Below, piece after piece: positions 51,505 to 60,475 of a stretch of DNA of 64,000 bases. Source of the stretch: Cellulophaga sp. RHA19 (GTDB lineage Bacteria; Bacteroidota; Bacteroidia; Flavobacteriales; Flavobacteriaceae); contig NZ_PHUL01000001.1 of NCBI RefSeq assembly GCF_002813425.1, positions 1,178,001-1,242,000 of the forward strand, written 5' to 3'. Every line of letters starts with the position of its first letter. The stretch's first letter is position 1. The notes beneath the pieces are model-generated. The model had not been told where the DNA came from. It saw only the letters and a program-made list of their open reading frames with translations, and made no database searches. The translations under genes were made by a program, and so were the position numbers.

Positions 51505-54036
51505 TTAAAATCTAATTTTTGTACTAACACTAAAAGTTCTACCAAAACCATAGAAAACGCTAGCTGTTAATGCATCATGATTTCCGCCATCTTGTGCATC
51601 TGCAATGTATCTTGTATCAAATACATTGTTCATTCTTAATGTTACAGTAGTATCATATTCACCTAATTTAAAACCGTGTCTTAAACCAGCGTCAAATAAA
51701 CCATAATCTGGTACTTTCCAAGCTTCTGGTGTAGAAGAGTCTCCACGGTCACTAGGATTGTAACTAGCATATAAGTTATCATAGTAGTTGTAATCTATGA
51801 TTAAGTTAGTTTTAGGCATAACTTCATAGTTAAGTCCTAAAGCCATAGTAGTTTGTGCAGCATCACCAACACGTAAGTCTTTAATGTAGATATCTACTGT
51901 GTTAACTAAATTTTGATCTTCATCAAAAATTTCTACACCAGTAACATTGTTTTGCCATGTCCAGTCACCTAAAGAAGCCATACCTGTTATTGTTAATTCA
52001 TCTGTGGCTCTGTATGTAAAGTCTAATTCTATACCTTGGTGTAATGCATTAACTCCTAATATGTTTGCAGTACCTAATGTTCCGTCAGGGTTGTTAAATG
52101 TAGCTGTTTCAGTTCTATCATTCCAAGTGGTTCTGTAAATGTTTAAGTTTGCAGCTAATTTTTCACTACGGTAACCGTATCCTATTTCAGCACTAAATAT
52201 TTTTTGGTTTTCTGCATCTGGGTTTTGGTTTTCGTTGTCAAACCCAACAAATACACCACCAAAGTTTGCAGCTTTTTCAAAATAACCAATGTTAGCAAAA
52301 ACATTGTGGTTGTCATCTATATTGTAGTTAGCACCACCTTTTACACTATATCCTAAAAAGTTATATCTGTCTGTTTTTTGATCAGGATCAGAGTCTAAAT
52401 AGTTAAAGTAATCTATTCTTTGGTAAGATGTATTAGATATTGCAGTAGATAAAAATGCAGAAAGCTTGTCTTGAGAGTATTCAGCTTGTGCAAAGAAACC
52501 TTGCCAACCTACATTACCAACGTTGTGGTACTGACGCTTGTCACCAACTTGTAATCTAGCATTTGGGTTATTCTCGTTGTCATTATCTAAAGCGTAGCTA
52601 CCACCTAACAAATCTGTAACTTCAGAATAGTGATCACCAGTGTAATCTCTTAAATCAATACCTACTAATAAATCTAAGTTTTCAGTTAAAGAGTTTTTGT
52701 AAGTAGATAAGAAACCAAACCACTCGTGGTTATTTACAGAAGCTCTTAAGTAAGACTCAGATCCAAAACCTTGGCGACCATTTTCACGGTTAATCTCTAC
52801 AATGTTGTCTAAGTCTACTGGTTGATCAAAACCACCTAATCTTGTGTTAAATAGATCTGTGTTACCAGCAGTACCACCACCACCACCTTTACCCCAAGAG
52901 GCGTAAACAGCAGAAGATAAGATTGATTTATCATCAATATTCCAATAGTGGTTTAATGAAGTTTGAGATTTGTGGTAGAAGTTGTCTTCTATATGAGTAA
53001 CTTGACCGTTTTTGTAACCCCAATCTGGGTTAAATCTTATACCACTTTCAGCATTTCTGTAAGTGTCAATAGAACTTCTATTTTGACGTTGACCGTGAGT
53101 TTGTGGTGCACCAAAAGAAGTTAAAGATAATTTGTGGTTATCATTAATCTGCTTAGAGATGTTTACAAAATAGTTAAAACCATTAAATTGTGTACCGTCA
53201 ACATAACCTTCACCAGTTGTTTTAGAAGCAGATACTGTAGCAGCAAATCCGTTATCCATTAAACCAGTAGATAAAGTAGCGCCATACTTTTGGTATCCGT
53301 CGTTACCAACACCACCAATAATGCTTCCACCTTTTTCTACGTCTGTAGTTTTAGATAAAATGTTTATAGTACCACCAATAGAAGGTACAGCTACTTTAGA
53401 AGCACCTAAACCTCTTTGTACCTGCATAGAAGAAGTAACGTCTGATAATCCAGCCCAGTTACTCCAGTATACTTTACCGTTTTCCATATCATTAACAGGA
53501 ACCCCGTTAATCATTACAGCAACATTCTCAGAGTCAAAACCTCTAAGGTTAATTCTACCGTCACCAAAGCCACCACCAGATTTAGTAGCGTATACACCAG
53601 GTGTAGATTTTAATACTTCAGGAAATTCTTGCGTTCCTAATTTTAGCTCAATGTCAGCAGCTTTAATTGTAGAAACAGCAACCGGAGTTTTTCTGTCTAC
53701 AGCTACAGAAGCTACAATAACAACTTCTTCTAAAGCTTCTGCATCTGGCATCAACGTAATGTTACCTACATTTCCAACAGCGCTAAAGCTTACTTCTTTG
53801 GTAATGTATCCAATATAAGATACAACCAATACACCAGAGTTACTTGGGGCAGTAATAGTAAAGTTACCGTCAAAATCGGCAGCCATACCATTTGTAGTTC
53901 CTTTTACAACTACACTTGCTCCTGGTAGAGGTCCTCCTAAATCACCATCCAATATTTTACCAGTGATGGTTCCTTGAGAAAATGCGAATGCCGTACATAA
54001 TAACATAACGACAAAAACGAAGTAATTTTTTTTCAT
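51505..54036 (-). CDS. TonB-dependent receptor with carboxypeptidase-regulatory-like N-terminus
   Basis: 843 residues from the ATG at 54036, which begins the signal peptide MKKNYFVFVVMLLCTAFAFS; a longer frame from 54072 adds 12 basic residues. The carboxypeptidase-regulatory-like domain (GTITGKILDGDLGGPLPGAS) is followed by a plug with RINLRGFDSENVAVMINGVP and YWSNWAGLSDV, and a barrel ending VFYGFGRTFSVSTKIRF. The plug is of the same subfamily as the receptor at 44299. Operon with the repeat lipoprotein; substrate unknown, with a secreted endonuclease I gene next downstream. Confidence 0.94.
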   Translation of the reverse strand: MKKNYFVFVVMLLCTAFAFSQGTITGKILDGDLGGPLPGASVVVKGTTNGMAADFDGNFTITAPSNSGVLVVSYIGYITKEVSFSAVGNVGNITLMPDAEALEEVVIVASVAVDRKTPVAVSTIKAADIELKLGTQEFPEVLKSTPGVYATKSGGGFGDGRINLRGFDSENVAVMINGVPVNDMENGKVYWSNWAGLSDVTSSMQVQRGLGASKVAVPSIGGTINILSKTTDVEKGGSIIGGVGNDGYQKYGATLSTGLMDNGFAATVSASKTTGEGYVDGTQFNGFNYFVNISKQINDNHKLSLTSFGAPQTHGQRQNRSSIDTYRNAESGIRFNPDWGYKNGQVTHIEDNFYHKSQTSLNHYWNIDDKSILSSAVYASWGKGGGGGTAGNTDLFNTRLGGFDQPVDLDNIVEINRENGRQGFGSESYLRASVNNHEWFGFLSTYKNSLTENLDLLVGIDLRDYTGDHYSEVTDLLGGSYALDNDNENNPNARLQVGDKRQYHNVGNVGWQGFFAQAEYSQDKLSAFLSTAISNTSYQRIDYFNYLDSDPDQKTDRYNFLGYSVKGGANYNIDDNHNVFANIGYFEKAANFGGVFVGFDNENQNPDAENQKIFSAEIGYGYRSEKLAANLNIYRTTWNDRTETATFNNPDGTLGTANILGVNALHQGIELDFTYRATDELTITGMASLGDWTWQNNVTGVEIFDEDQNLVNTVDIYIKDLRVGDAAQTTMALGLNYEVMPKTNLIIDYNYYDNLYASYNPSDRGDSSTPEAWKVPDYGLFDAGLRHGFKLGEYDTTVTLRMNNVFDTRYIADAQDGGNHDALTASVFYGFGRTFSVSTKIRF

Positions 54037-54149
54037 TTTTCTTTTGTTCTTTAGTTTTTTTATTAACGGCACAAAAGTGTATAATTTATACTACTTGTAC
54101 GTTAACAGAATGTTAAATCAGTTAACGCAAAAATAACATAAATTTATGT

Positions 54150-54191
54150 TAAAATGGCGTTGATAAACAATAAGTTATCAACGCCATTTTA
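54150..54191 (-). terminator. Rho-independent terminator of the pgi operon
   Basis: Seventeen-base perfect stem (54150-54166 against 54175-54191), loop of 8, 20 bases after the pgi stop. The following minus-strand sequence is AT-rich rather than a pure T-run. Confidence 0.78.
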
Positions 54192-54211
54192 ATAATTTTA
54201 GTAAGATATTT

Positions 54212-55858
54212 CTATTGTTTAATCCCTTTTAGGATTTGCAATGTAGATGCATCGTGATTTTCGTTTTTGTCAGAATTTATGTCTTTTAGTATGGTGCTGG
54301 CTAATTGTTTTCCTAGTTCAACACCCCATTGATCATAGCTAAAAATATTCCAAATTATACCTTGAACAAATATTTTATGTTCGTAAAGAGCTATCAATTT
54401 TCCTAAACTTTTTGGCGTCAATTTGTCAATTAACAATGTAGTAGTTGGTTTATTTCCTTCAAAAACTTTAAAAGGGAGTAATTTTTCTATTTCTTCATTA
54501 TTTAATCCTTTCTCTTTTAGTTCGGAAAGTACTTCTTCTTCAGTTTTTCCATTTAAAAGAGCTTCTGTTTGTGCTATAAAATTAGCCATTAACTTGTTCT
54601 GGTGGTCTTTATCGCCAAATAATGATTCTTTAAATCCTATGAACTCCGCAGGGATTATTTTAGTTCCTTGGTGAATTAGTTGAAAAAATGCGTGTTGAGA
54701 GTTTGTTCCTGGCTCTCCCCATATAATTGTTCCTGTTTGGTAAGTAACTTTGTCCCCGTTACGATCTACACTTTTTCCATTACTTTCCATTATACCTTGT
54801 TGCAAATAAGCAGAAAATCTACTTAGGTATTGAGAATAAGGAATTATAGCTTCGGTCTCTGCATTATAAAAATTGTTGTACCATATAGTTAGTAGGGCAG
54901 AAATAACTGGAATGTTCTCTGAAAACTCTGTGTTTTTAAAATGTTCGTCAATTTCATTAGCGCCCATTAGAAGACTATCAAAATTAGAGAACCCTACAGA
55001 AAGAGCTATACTTAAGCCAACTGCGCTCCATAAAGAAAAACGTCCTCCAACCCAATCCCACATAGGAAATACATTGTTGGCGTCTATGCCAAATTCTGCA
55101 ATTTTTGCAGCGTTAGTAGATACTGCTGCAAAATGAAGTGCAATATCACTTTCTTTGGTTTTAAATTCTGGATTTAAAAACCATTTTTTTATAGTTGTAG
55201 CGTTGCTAAGTGTTTCTTGTGTGGTAAATGTTTTAGATACAACAACAAATAAAGTTGTTTCAGGATCTAGTTCTTTTAGTATTTGGTGTACGTGGTCACC
55301 ATCTACATTGCTTACAAAGTGCATTTTTAAATGGTTTTTGTAAAACTTTAAAGATTCTACAACCATTGCAGGTCCAAGATCTGAGCCACCAATACCAATA
55401 TTTACAACATCTGTAAATGCTTTACCTGTGTACCCTTTGCTATTACCAGATATAATACTCTCTGTATAGTTTTTAATTTTTTCTTTAACCTCGTAAATTT
55501 CTGGTATTACATTTTTACCGTCTACTAAAACAGAGTCAGATTCTTTTGCGCGTAATGCAGTGTGTAAAACGGCTCTTCCTTCTGTTTGGTTTATTGGCTC
55601 TCCTTTAAAGTAGCTTTTAATAGCGTCTTTTAAGTTCACTTGGTCTGCTAATTCTAATAAGTGTTTAACAGTCTCATCTGTAACTCTGTTTTTAGAATAA
55701 TCAAACAAGAAATCCTTGTCTTTAATGGTTAATTTGTTAGCACGATTTTCATCGTCCTTAAACAAATCTTTAACCTTAAGATTTTTAGTGTTATTGTAGT
55801 TTTCTTGTAGTTTTTGCCAAGCGGCAGTTGTAGTAGGGTTGGTGTTCTGTAATGCCAT
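54212..55858 (-). CDS. pgi: Glucose-6-phosphate isomerase
   Basis: Interconverts glucose 6-phosphate and fructose 6-phosphate in glycolysis and gluconeogenesis. 548 residues, the long E. coli-like form, with VNIGIGGSDLGPAMV, VVSKTFTTQETLSNA, FPMWDWVGGRFSLWSAVGLS, GEPGTNSQHAFFQLIHQGT and the C-terminal SYDQWGVELGKQLA; catalytic glutamate and lysine segments are all present. Last gene of the DUF3108 - tryptophan 2,3-dioxygenase - M23 peptidase - pgi unit; only 2 bases separate it from the peptidase gene. Confidence 0.97.
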   Translation of the reverse strand: MALQNTNPTTTAAWQKLQENYNNTKNLKVKDLFKDDENRANKLTIKDKDFLFDYSKNRVTDETVKHLLELADQVNLKDAIKSYFKGEPINQTEGRAVLHTALRAKESDSVLVDGKNVIPEIYEVKEKIKNYTESIISGNSKGYTGKAFTDVVNIGIGGSDLGPAMVVESLKFYKNHLKMHFVSNVDGDHVHQILKELDPETTLFVVVSKTFTTQETLSNATTIKKWFLNPEFKTKESDIALHFAAVSTNAAKIAEFGIDANNVFPMWDWVGGRFSLWSAVGLSIALSVGFSNFDSLLMGANEIDEHFKNTEFSENIPVISALLTIWYNNFYNAETEAIIPYSQYLSRFSAYLQQGIMESNGKSVDRNGDKVTYQTGTIIWGEPGTNSQHAFFQLIHQGTKIIPAEFIGFKESLFGDKDHQNKLMANFIAQTEALLNGKTEEEVLSELKEKGLNNEEIEKLLPFKVFEGNKPTTTLLIDKLTPKSLGKLIALYEHKIFVQGIIWNIFSYDQWGVELGKQLASTILKDINSDKNENHDASTLQILKGIKQ

Positions 55859-55860
55859 TA

Positions 55861-57150
55861 TTATGGATTAATTATGTTTTCTTCTTTATCTTCTTCTTGG
55901 GTAATTATTTTTTTAGGAAAAACAATTTTGTCTAACTGAGTCATTTTTGGCTTTATATGCGCCAAGTATCCTGTTTTTAAACTATCTGCAATAGCTTCTG
56001 CTGTTGGTAGTTTTTCTTTTAAAGGATCTACTTGTCTCCCGTTTTTCCAAAACCTATAACAAACGTGTGGGCCGCCACTGTTACCTGTCATACCTACCCA
56101 TCCAATTACATCACCTTGTAATACATAATCACCTTTTTTAACATTTTGGTTTTTCATATGTAGGTATTGAGTACTATAGGTTCCGTTATGCTTAATTTTT
56201 ACAAATTTTCCATTACCACCTCGTCTTGTAGATTCTACAACAGTACCGTTGGCTGTGGCAATAATAGGAGTTCCAATTGCAGCTGCATAATCTGTTCCTT
56301 TGTGTGGTCTAACTTTGTAGCCATAGTATTTAATTCTTCTAGTTAAGTTGTATCTAGAAGAAATTCTGTAGTTAAACTTAATAGGGGCTTTTAAAAATGC
56401 TCTTCTTAAGTTGTTTGCTTCATGGTCATAATAATCTGCAATTTGCTTTAGAGAATCTGTTACATATTCAAAAGCGTAAAACGGTTTTCCGTTGTGCTCA
56501 AAATATGCAGCTTCTATAGGTTCTGCACCAGCATAGATAGTGTCGTTTATGTATCGTTCTTTATAAATAACTTTAAATTTATCTCCCTTTTGTAGTCTAA
56601 AGAAATCTATAGACCAAGCATATATTTCTGATAAATTATTGGTTACATTATAATCTATACCTTGGGCTAAAATAGCCTCAGACAAAGAAGTACTAATTAT
56701 GCCAGAGGCTTCACGCTCTACATAAGTAACTTTTTTCTTTTTCTTGTATACATTCACAGAATCTCGTAAATCTACTACGGTATAGTTTATACGATCGTTT
56801 TCATAAATAAAATATTGAGCAGTTTCTGTGGTGTCTTTAGATTTTAATATAACGTAAGGTTTACCAACTCTAATACGGCGTACATCAAAACTATCTTTGT
56901 ATTCTTCAGATATTTTAAAAATTTTAGGATAGTCTACCTTGTTATTGGTCATTAATTCACCAAAACTGTCTCCACTTCTAATTGTATCTTGTAAAACTGT
57001 AAAGTCATCTAAATTAAAACCATACTCCATAGCAACTACTGGTTTTTCTATGGTGATTACTTCCGGAAGATTATCATGGTCTTTAACCTTGCTGTCCTTG
57101 CAAGAAATAAATATAGATATTGTTAAAAGTGAAAGAAAGAATTTTTGCAT
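55861..57150 (-). CDS. M23-family peptidoglycan DD-metallopeptidase lipoprotein
   Basis: Cuts peptide cross-links of the cell wall. 429 residues: lipobox FISC, a long N-terminal part (about 30-260) in the OapA/Csd3-like arrangement, and a LytM domain (about 270-390) with the zinc motif HKGTDYAA (HxxxD), GNGKFVKIKHNGTYSTQYLHM and TGNSGGPHVCYRFW. The usual HxH here reads HVC, so the second zinc-binding histidine is a cysteine. The ATG overlaps the stop of the tryptophan 2,3-dioxygenase gene by one base (TAATG), and pgi follows 2 bases after its end. Confidence 0.9.
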   Translation of the reverse strand: MQKFFLSLLTISIFISCKDSKVKDHDNLPEVITIEKPVVAMEYGFNLDDFTVLQDTIRSGDSFGELMTNNKVDYPKIFKISEEYKDSFDVRRIRVGKPYVILKSKDTTETAQYFIYENDRINYTVVDLRDSVNVYKKKKKVTYVEREASGIISTSLSEAILAQGIDYNVTNNLSEIYAWSIDFFRLQKGDKFKVIYKERYINDTIYAGAEPIEAAYFEHNGKPFYAFEYVTDSLKQIADYYDHEANNLRRAFLKAPIKFNYRISSRYNLTRRIKYYGYKVRPHKGTDYAAAIGTPIIATANGTVVESTRRGGNGKFVKIKHNGTYSTQYLHMKNQNVKKGDYVLQGDVIGWVGMTGNSGGPHVCYRFWKNGRQVDPLKEKLPTAEAIADSLKTGYLAHIKPKMTQLDKIVFPKKIITQEEDKEENIINP

Positions 57151-58115
57151 TATTTAGATTTTTCGGGGTTAAAGATATGGTCTATCCACTCTTTTCCCCA
57201 ATTATTTAACTCTTCTTTTGTATATAAATATGGAAAAAACACAACATTTTGAAAACTTGGTGGTAAATATTGTTTCCAATTAGTGCCTCCTGTAGCATCA
57301 ATTGCTTCTTTATCTTTGGCTAAATACCTGTAAGCAGAACCCATATGCATTAACGGCCAATTAACGTTTGCATTTATATCTAATGCTTTTAAAGCTTTAA
57401 TTAATTCTGGGTTTTCTTGACTTTCTTTAGGAAGTGCAAGGTATTTATGATAAATAGTATTGTCTTTAACTTGATTTGCAATACGTATTAAGCGTGGTGT
57501 GTACCTGTACTCAAACTGTTTAAGAGTTAATGTTTTTTCGCCTGTATCTTTATCTGTAGCTCCGTTTTTCCAGTAAATTTCTTCGTATAATTCTTCAATA
57601 CTGTTTTCTGATGAAAAATTTGCTCTTTTAGTTTTATGAACTAGATTTTCTAAAGGGGCAGAGTACAGCTCTATCATTCTGTATTGTGCAGATTGAAAAC
57701 CACTTGCTGGCAGTAAGGCCATCCTGTATTTTAAAAACTGTTCTCTATCCATACCATTTATCATAATGCTAAATGAAGATATAAGAACCTTGTAGTAACT
57801 GTTTATTCTGTTGGCTTTTTCTATGAAGAAATCTACATTCTGAGATTTATCGTCTACAATTTGTTTTTGTTCATGTAAAATAAGCTTAAAGTACAACTCT
57901 GTAATTTGGTGGTACATTATAAAAATTTCCTCATCAGGAAAATGTGTTCTTGGTATTTGTAAGCTTAATAGCGTGTCTAGATGAATGTAATCCCAATATG
58001 TTAAATACTTCTCATAAAGTAAACCATCTAGGTAAGAACTTAGATCTTGTCCTGATCCTTTGTATTTTTCTTCTAATTTTAATATTTGAGACGCTATCTT
58101 TTCTTTATTGTCCAT
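57150..58115 (-). CDS. kynA: Tryptophan 2,3-dioxygenase
   Basis: Heme enzyme that opens the indole ring of tryptophan to N-formylkynurenine, the first step of the kynurenine route. 321 residues. Visible are YHQITELYFKLILHE with substrate histidine His69, RMALLPASGFQSAQYRMIE (Arg131), the axial heme histidine His257 in NWPLMHMGSAYRYL, and the TGGTNWKQYL loop (275-284). Length and motif order are those of the family; the HMGSAYRYL stretch is less canonical than in proteobacterial enzymes. Sits in a tight operon between DUF3108 and the M23 peptidase; 3-hydroxyanthranilate dioxygenase is elsewhere in the window. Confidence 0.93.
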   Translation of the reverse strand: MDNKEKIASQILKLEEKYKGSGQDLSSYLDGLLYEKYLTYWDYIHLDTLLSLQIPRTHFPDEEIFIMYHQITELYFKLILHEQKQIVDDKSQNVDFFIEKANRINSYYKVLISSFSIMINGMDREQFLKYRMALLPASGFQSAQYRMIELYSAPLENLVHKTKRANFSSENSIEELYEEIYWKNGATDKDTGEKTLTLKQFEYRYTPRLIRIANQVKDNTIYHKYLALPKESQENPELIKALKALDINANVNWPLMHMGSAYRYLAKDKEAIDATGGTNWKQYLPPSFQNVVFFPYLYTKEELNNWGKEWIDHIFNPEKSK

Positions 58116-58121
58116 TAAGTG

Positions 58122-58901
58122 TTAATCCATTATTATTTTAAACTGATGCTTTAGTCCTGCATACCCATCTAGGTCTGCTTTAAGAGAGCCAACAGCTAAG
58201 TCTGCTTTTATTCTAATAGGAATTTTATTTTCGTCATTAGAAACCCAAAGCGATAAACTTTCTTGTTCTTTAAAAACACGTCCGGACTCTACATAGGGTC
58301 TAAATTTATGACATTCTACTTTACCGTATTTAGTTTTTAAAGTTTCTTTTCCTAAATATTTAAGCTTAAACTTAAAAATGCCATCATCGTCGTATAATAA
58401 ATTAAGTGTAATGGTTTCATTTTTCACTAATTCATCTGCGTTATAATTGTTTCTTACATAATAAAATGCAGATATTAAATCTTGTATGTTATCTTCTATT
58501 TTAAAGTCTAGCTTTCTGTTTTTTTTATGATCATTTAAAACAGCTTTTTTCTTTTTGTGATCAAAATCTATATCTAAATTTAATGTATAGCTTCCTTCGC
58601 TAACTTTTCTAACAAATTTATAGGGTTTGCCGTGATTTTTGTCAAAATAACTTTCGTAGGTGTCGTCTACTTTAAAAAAAACACGAGCCAAGCCAGTTGT
58701 TCTTCCTTTGCCTATTACGTGGTAAACTGGTATGCCGTTTACTTTATCGTTTTTTATTTGAAGTGTAGCGTAGCTAGCGTTAAAAATTCCATAATGAATT
58801 CTAAAGCGTAACCATTCCCCTGCTTTAAACGAACTGTGCTTGTTTTGAGAATTAGCAGCAAATGTAGCTAGTAATAAGAATAATAAGTATACCTTTTTCA
58901 T
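58122..58901 (-). CDS. DUF3108 domain protein
   Basis: 259 residues with a signal peptide (MKKVYLLFLLLATFAANSQ). The pattern FKAGEWLRFRIHYGIFNASYATLQI, with GRTTGLARVFFKVDDTYESYFD and KVECHKFRPYVESGRVFKEQESLSLWVSNDENKIPIRI cited in part, is that of DUF3108, a periplasmic beta-rich family of unknown role. First gene of a four-gene operon (DUF3108, tryptophan 2,3-dioxygenase, M23 peptidase, pgi); 6 bases separate it from the dioxygenase. Confidence 0.9.
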   Translation of the reverse strand: MKKVYLLFLLLATFAANSQNKHSSFKAGEWLRFRIHYGIFNASYATLQIKNDKVNGIPVYHVIGKGRTTGLARVFFKVDDTYESYFDKNHGKPYKFVRKVSEGSYTLNLDIDFDHKKKKAVLNDHKKNRKLDFKIEDNIQDLISAFYYVRNNYNADELVKNETITLNLLYDDDGIFKFKLKYLGKETLKTKYGKVECHKFRPYVESGRVFKEQESLSLWVSNDENKIPIRIKADLAVGSLKADLDGYAGLKHQFKIIMD

Positions 58902-58982
58902 ATCGTTGTTGTAAAATTACTAAAATTGAAAACACAATTAGATGTCTTTACAATTATTTAAACAACTTTTGTTCCAAAGTAT

Positions 58983-59019
58983 TGTATAAAAAAAAGCCTA
59001 GTCTTAAAACTAGGCTTTT
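58983..59019 (-). terminator. Rho-independent terminator downstream of hppD
   Basis: Eleven-base stem AAAAGCCTAGT (58992-59002) / ACTAGGCTTTT (59009-59019), loop of 6, followed on the minus strand by nine T. It lies 200 bases after the hppD stop, leaving a long 3' untranslated tail. Confidence 0.88.
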
Positions 59020-59046
59020 CCTAAATAACCAACCAAACTTTAAATT

Positions 59047-59112
59047 ATGAAAAACCAATACTTAAAGTTAATAAGGGAACCACCCCTTATGCCGTCAAAA
59101 GTACTACATTAA
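59047..59112 (+). CDS. Possible 21-residue peptide ORF
   Basis: ATG-started frame beginning MKNQYLKLI and ending MPSKVLH, with a proline pair and a 7-base hairpin inside the coding part. No promoter or downstream gene on this strand, so it may be chance; a leader peptide role is not supported here because the next genes run the other way. Confidence 0.2.
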   Translation: MKNQYLKLIREPPLMPSKVLH

Positions 59113-59215
59113 TTCAGAGTTATAATTGGTTTTAACTTACTTTAACTAAAGTGTTAACACTACTTTAGCTTTTAAATGCAAATATTACTGCATTCATAAT
59201 AATATAGTGGTTTTG

Positions 59216-60358
59216 TTAAAGGGTTCCTCTAGATTCTTGCTCTCTTTCTATAGCTTCAAACAAGGCTTTAAAGTTTCCTTTGCCAAAAGATTTTGCTCCT
59301 TTTCTTTGTATAATTTCTATAAACATTGTTGGTCTGTCTAAAATAGGCTTTGTAAATATTTGTAATAGGTAGCCTTCTTCATCTTTATCTATTAAAATAC
59401 CTAATTCCTTTAAAGGAGCTAAGTCTTCATCAATTTCACCAACTCTATCTAAAACATCTTCGTAATAAGAGCTAGGAACAGTTAAAAATTCTACTCCACG
59501 ATCTCTTAACGCAGTTACAGTTTCTATAATGTTATCTGTTGCTAAAGCCATATGTTGTACACCGGCTCCATTATAAAAATCTATATATTCTTCAATCTGA
59601 GATTTTTTTCTTCCTTCAGCAGGTTCGTTAATAGGAAATTTTATGCGCCCATTACCGTTACTCATTACTTTACTCATTAAAGCAGTGTATTCTGTAGAGA
59701 TATCTTTATCATCAAAAGAAACTAATTGTGCAAAGCCCATTACCTTGGCATAAAACTCACACCACTTGTTCATCTCGTTCCAGCCAACATTACCTACCAT
59801 ATGGTCTATAAATTTTAAGCCTACATCTGTTGGTTTGTAATAAGGGTTCCAAGCTTTGTAACCTGGTAGAAAAACACCGTTGTAATTACTTCTTTCTACA
59901 AATACATGAACTGTTTCTCCGTATGTATGAATTCCAGAAAAAACAACCTCTCCGTCTTTATCTTCTTCTTTCTTAGGTTCAAAATAACTTTCTGCACCTC
60001 GGCTAGTAGTTTCTTTGTAACTTTTAGTTGCATCATCAACCCAAAGAGCAACAGTTTTTACACCGTCTCCGTGTGCATCTATATGCTTGTTTATGTCTCC
60101 TCCAGAATTTAAAGGTGAAGTTAATACCAGCCTAATTTTACCTTGTTCTATTACGTAAGAAACACGATCTTTTAATCCGGTTTCTAAACCAGCGTATGCA
60201 AGTGGCTGAAAACCCCAGGCAGACATATAGTAATGAGCAGCTTGTTTAGCATTACCTACATAAAGTTCTACGTAGTCTGTGCCTAATAATGGTAAAAAAT
60301 CTTCAGCGTCTAAATTTTCTTTTGGTAATTTAAGTGATGTATTGTCTAGTGTTGACAT
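59216..60358 (-). CDS. hppD: 4-hydroxyphenylpyruvate dioxygenase
   Basis: Fe(II) dioxygenase converting 4-hydroxyphenylpyruvate to homogentisate in tyrosine breakdown. 380 residues, two vicinal-oxygen-chelate domains. The iron ligands are His186 (FIDHMVGNV), His269 (GVQHMALATDN) and Glu348 (FIEIIQRKG); the C-terminal helix GNFKALFEAIEREQ closes the site as in known enzymes. No homogentisate dioxygenase is beside it. A 212-base upstream region holds GC-rich hairpins unusual for this genome. Confidence 0.96.
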   Translation of the reverse strand: MSTLDNTSLKLPKENLDAEDFLPLLGTDYVELYVGNAKQAAHYYMSAWGFQPLAYAGLETGLKDRVSYVIEQGKIRLVLTSPLNSGGDINKHIDAHGDGVKTVALWVDDATKSYKETTSRGAESYFEPKKEEDKDGEVVFSGIHTYGETVHVFVERSNYNGVFLPGYKAWNPYYKPTDVGLKFIDHMVGNVGWNEMNKWCEFYAKVMGFAQLVSFDDKDISTEYTALMSKVMSNGNGRIKFPINEPAEGRKKSQIEEYIDFYNGAGVQHMALATDNIIETVTALRDRGVEFLTVPSSYYEDVLDRVGEIDEDLAPLKELGILIDKDEEGYLLQIFTKPILDRPTMFIEIIQRKGAKSFGKGNFKALFEAIEREQESRGTL

Positions 60359-60430
60359 ATTATTTTGTTTTAAAATTTATATAATTTTGATATGATAAAA
60401 TTCTTATTTCTGTTGTAGAGATAAGTTATT

Positions 60431-60475
60431 AAGTGAAAAACACTTGTTTCACCACATAGCCCGGAGGTGGGCGGT
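60431..60475 (-). promoter_or_regulatory. Structured 5' leader of hppD
   Basis: About 75-125 bases before the hppD ATG lie two hairpin candidates: GTGAAA (60433-60438) / TTTCAC (60447-60452), which competes with AAGTG/CACTT (60431-60435, 60441-60445), and GCCC (60459-60462) / GGGC (60469-60472) extended by ACC/GGT. The GC-rich block stands out in AT-rich DNA. Regulatory role is a guess. Confidence 0.3.

Larger units (their letters stand above)
58902..59215. other. Intergenic region of 314 bases with a terminator and a 21-codon frame
   Basis: The space between the DUF3108 gene and the hppD stop holds the minus-strand terminator at 58983-59019, a short plus-strand frame at 59047-59112 and a weak 7-base hairpin ATAAGGG/CCCTTAT (59071-59077, 59084-59090). 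The rest is AT-rich and shows nothing I can identify. Confidence 0.6.

Noticed and set aside
53321..53818. 165-codon plus-strand frame
   Set aside because: Antisense to the conserved plug domain of the TonB receptor.
54037..54072. Longer N-terminus of the second TonB receptor
   Set aside because: The extra 12 basic residues would precede a complete signal peptide that starts at 54036.
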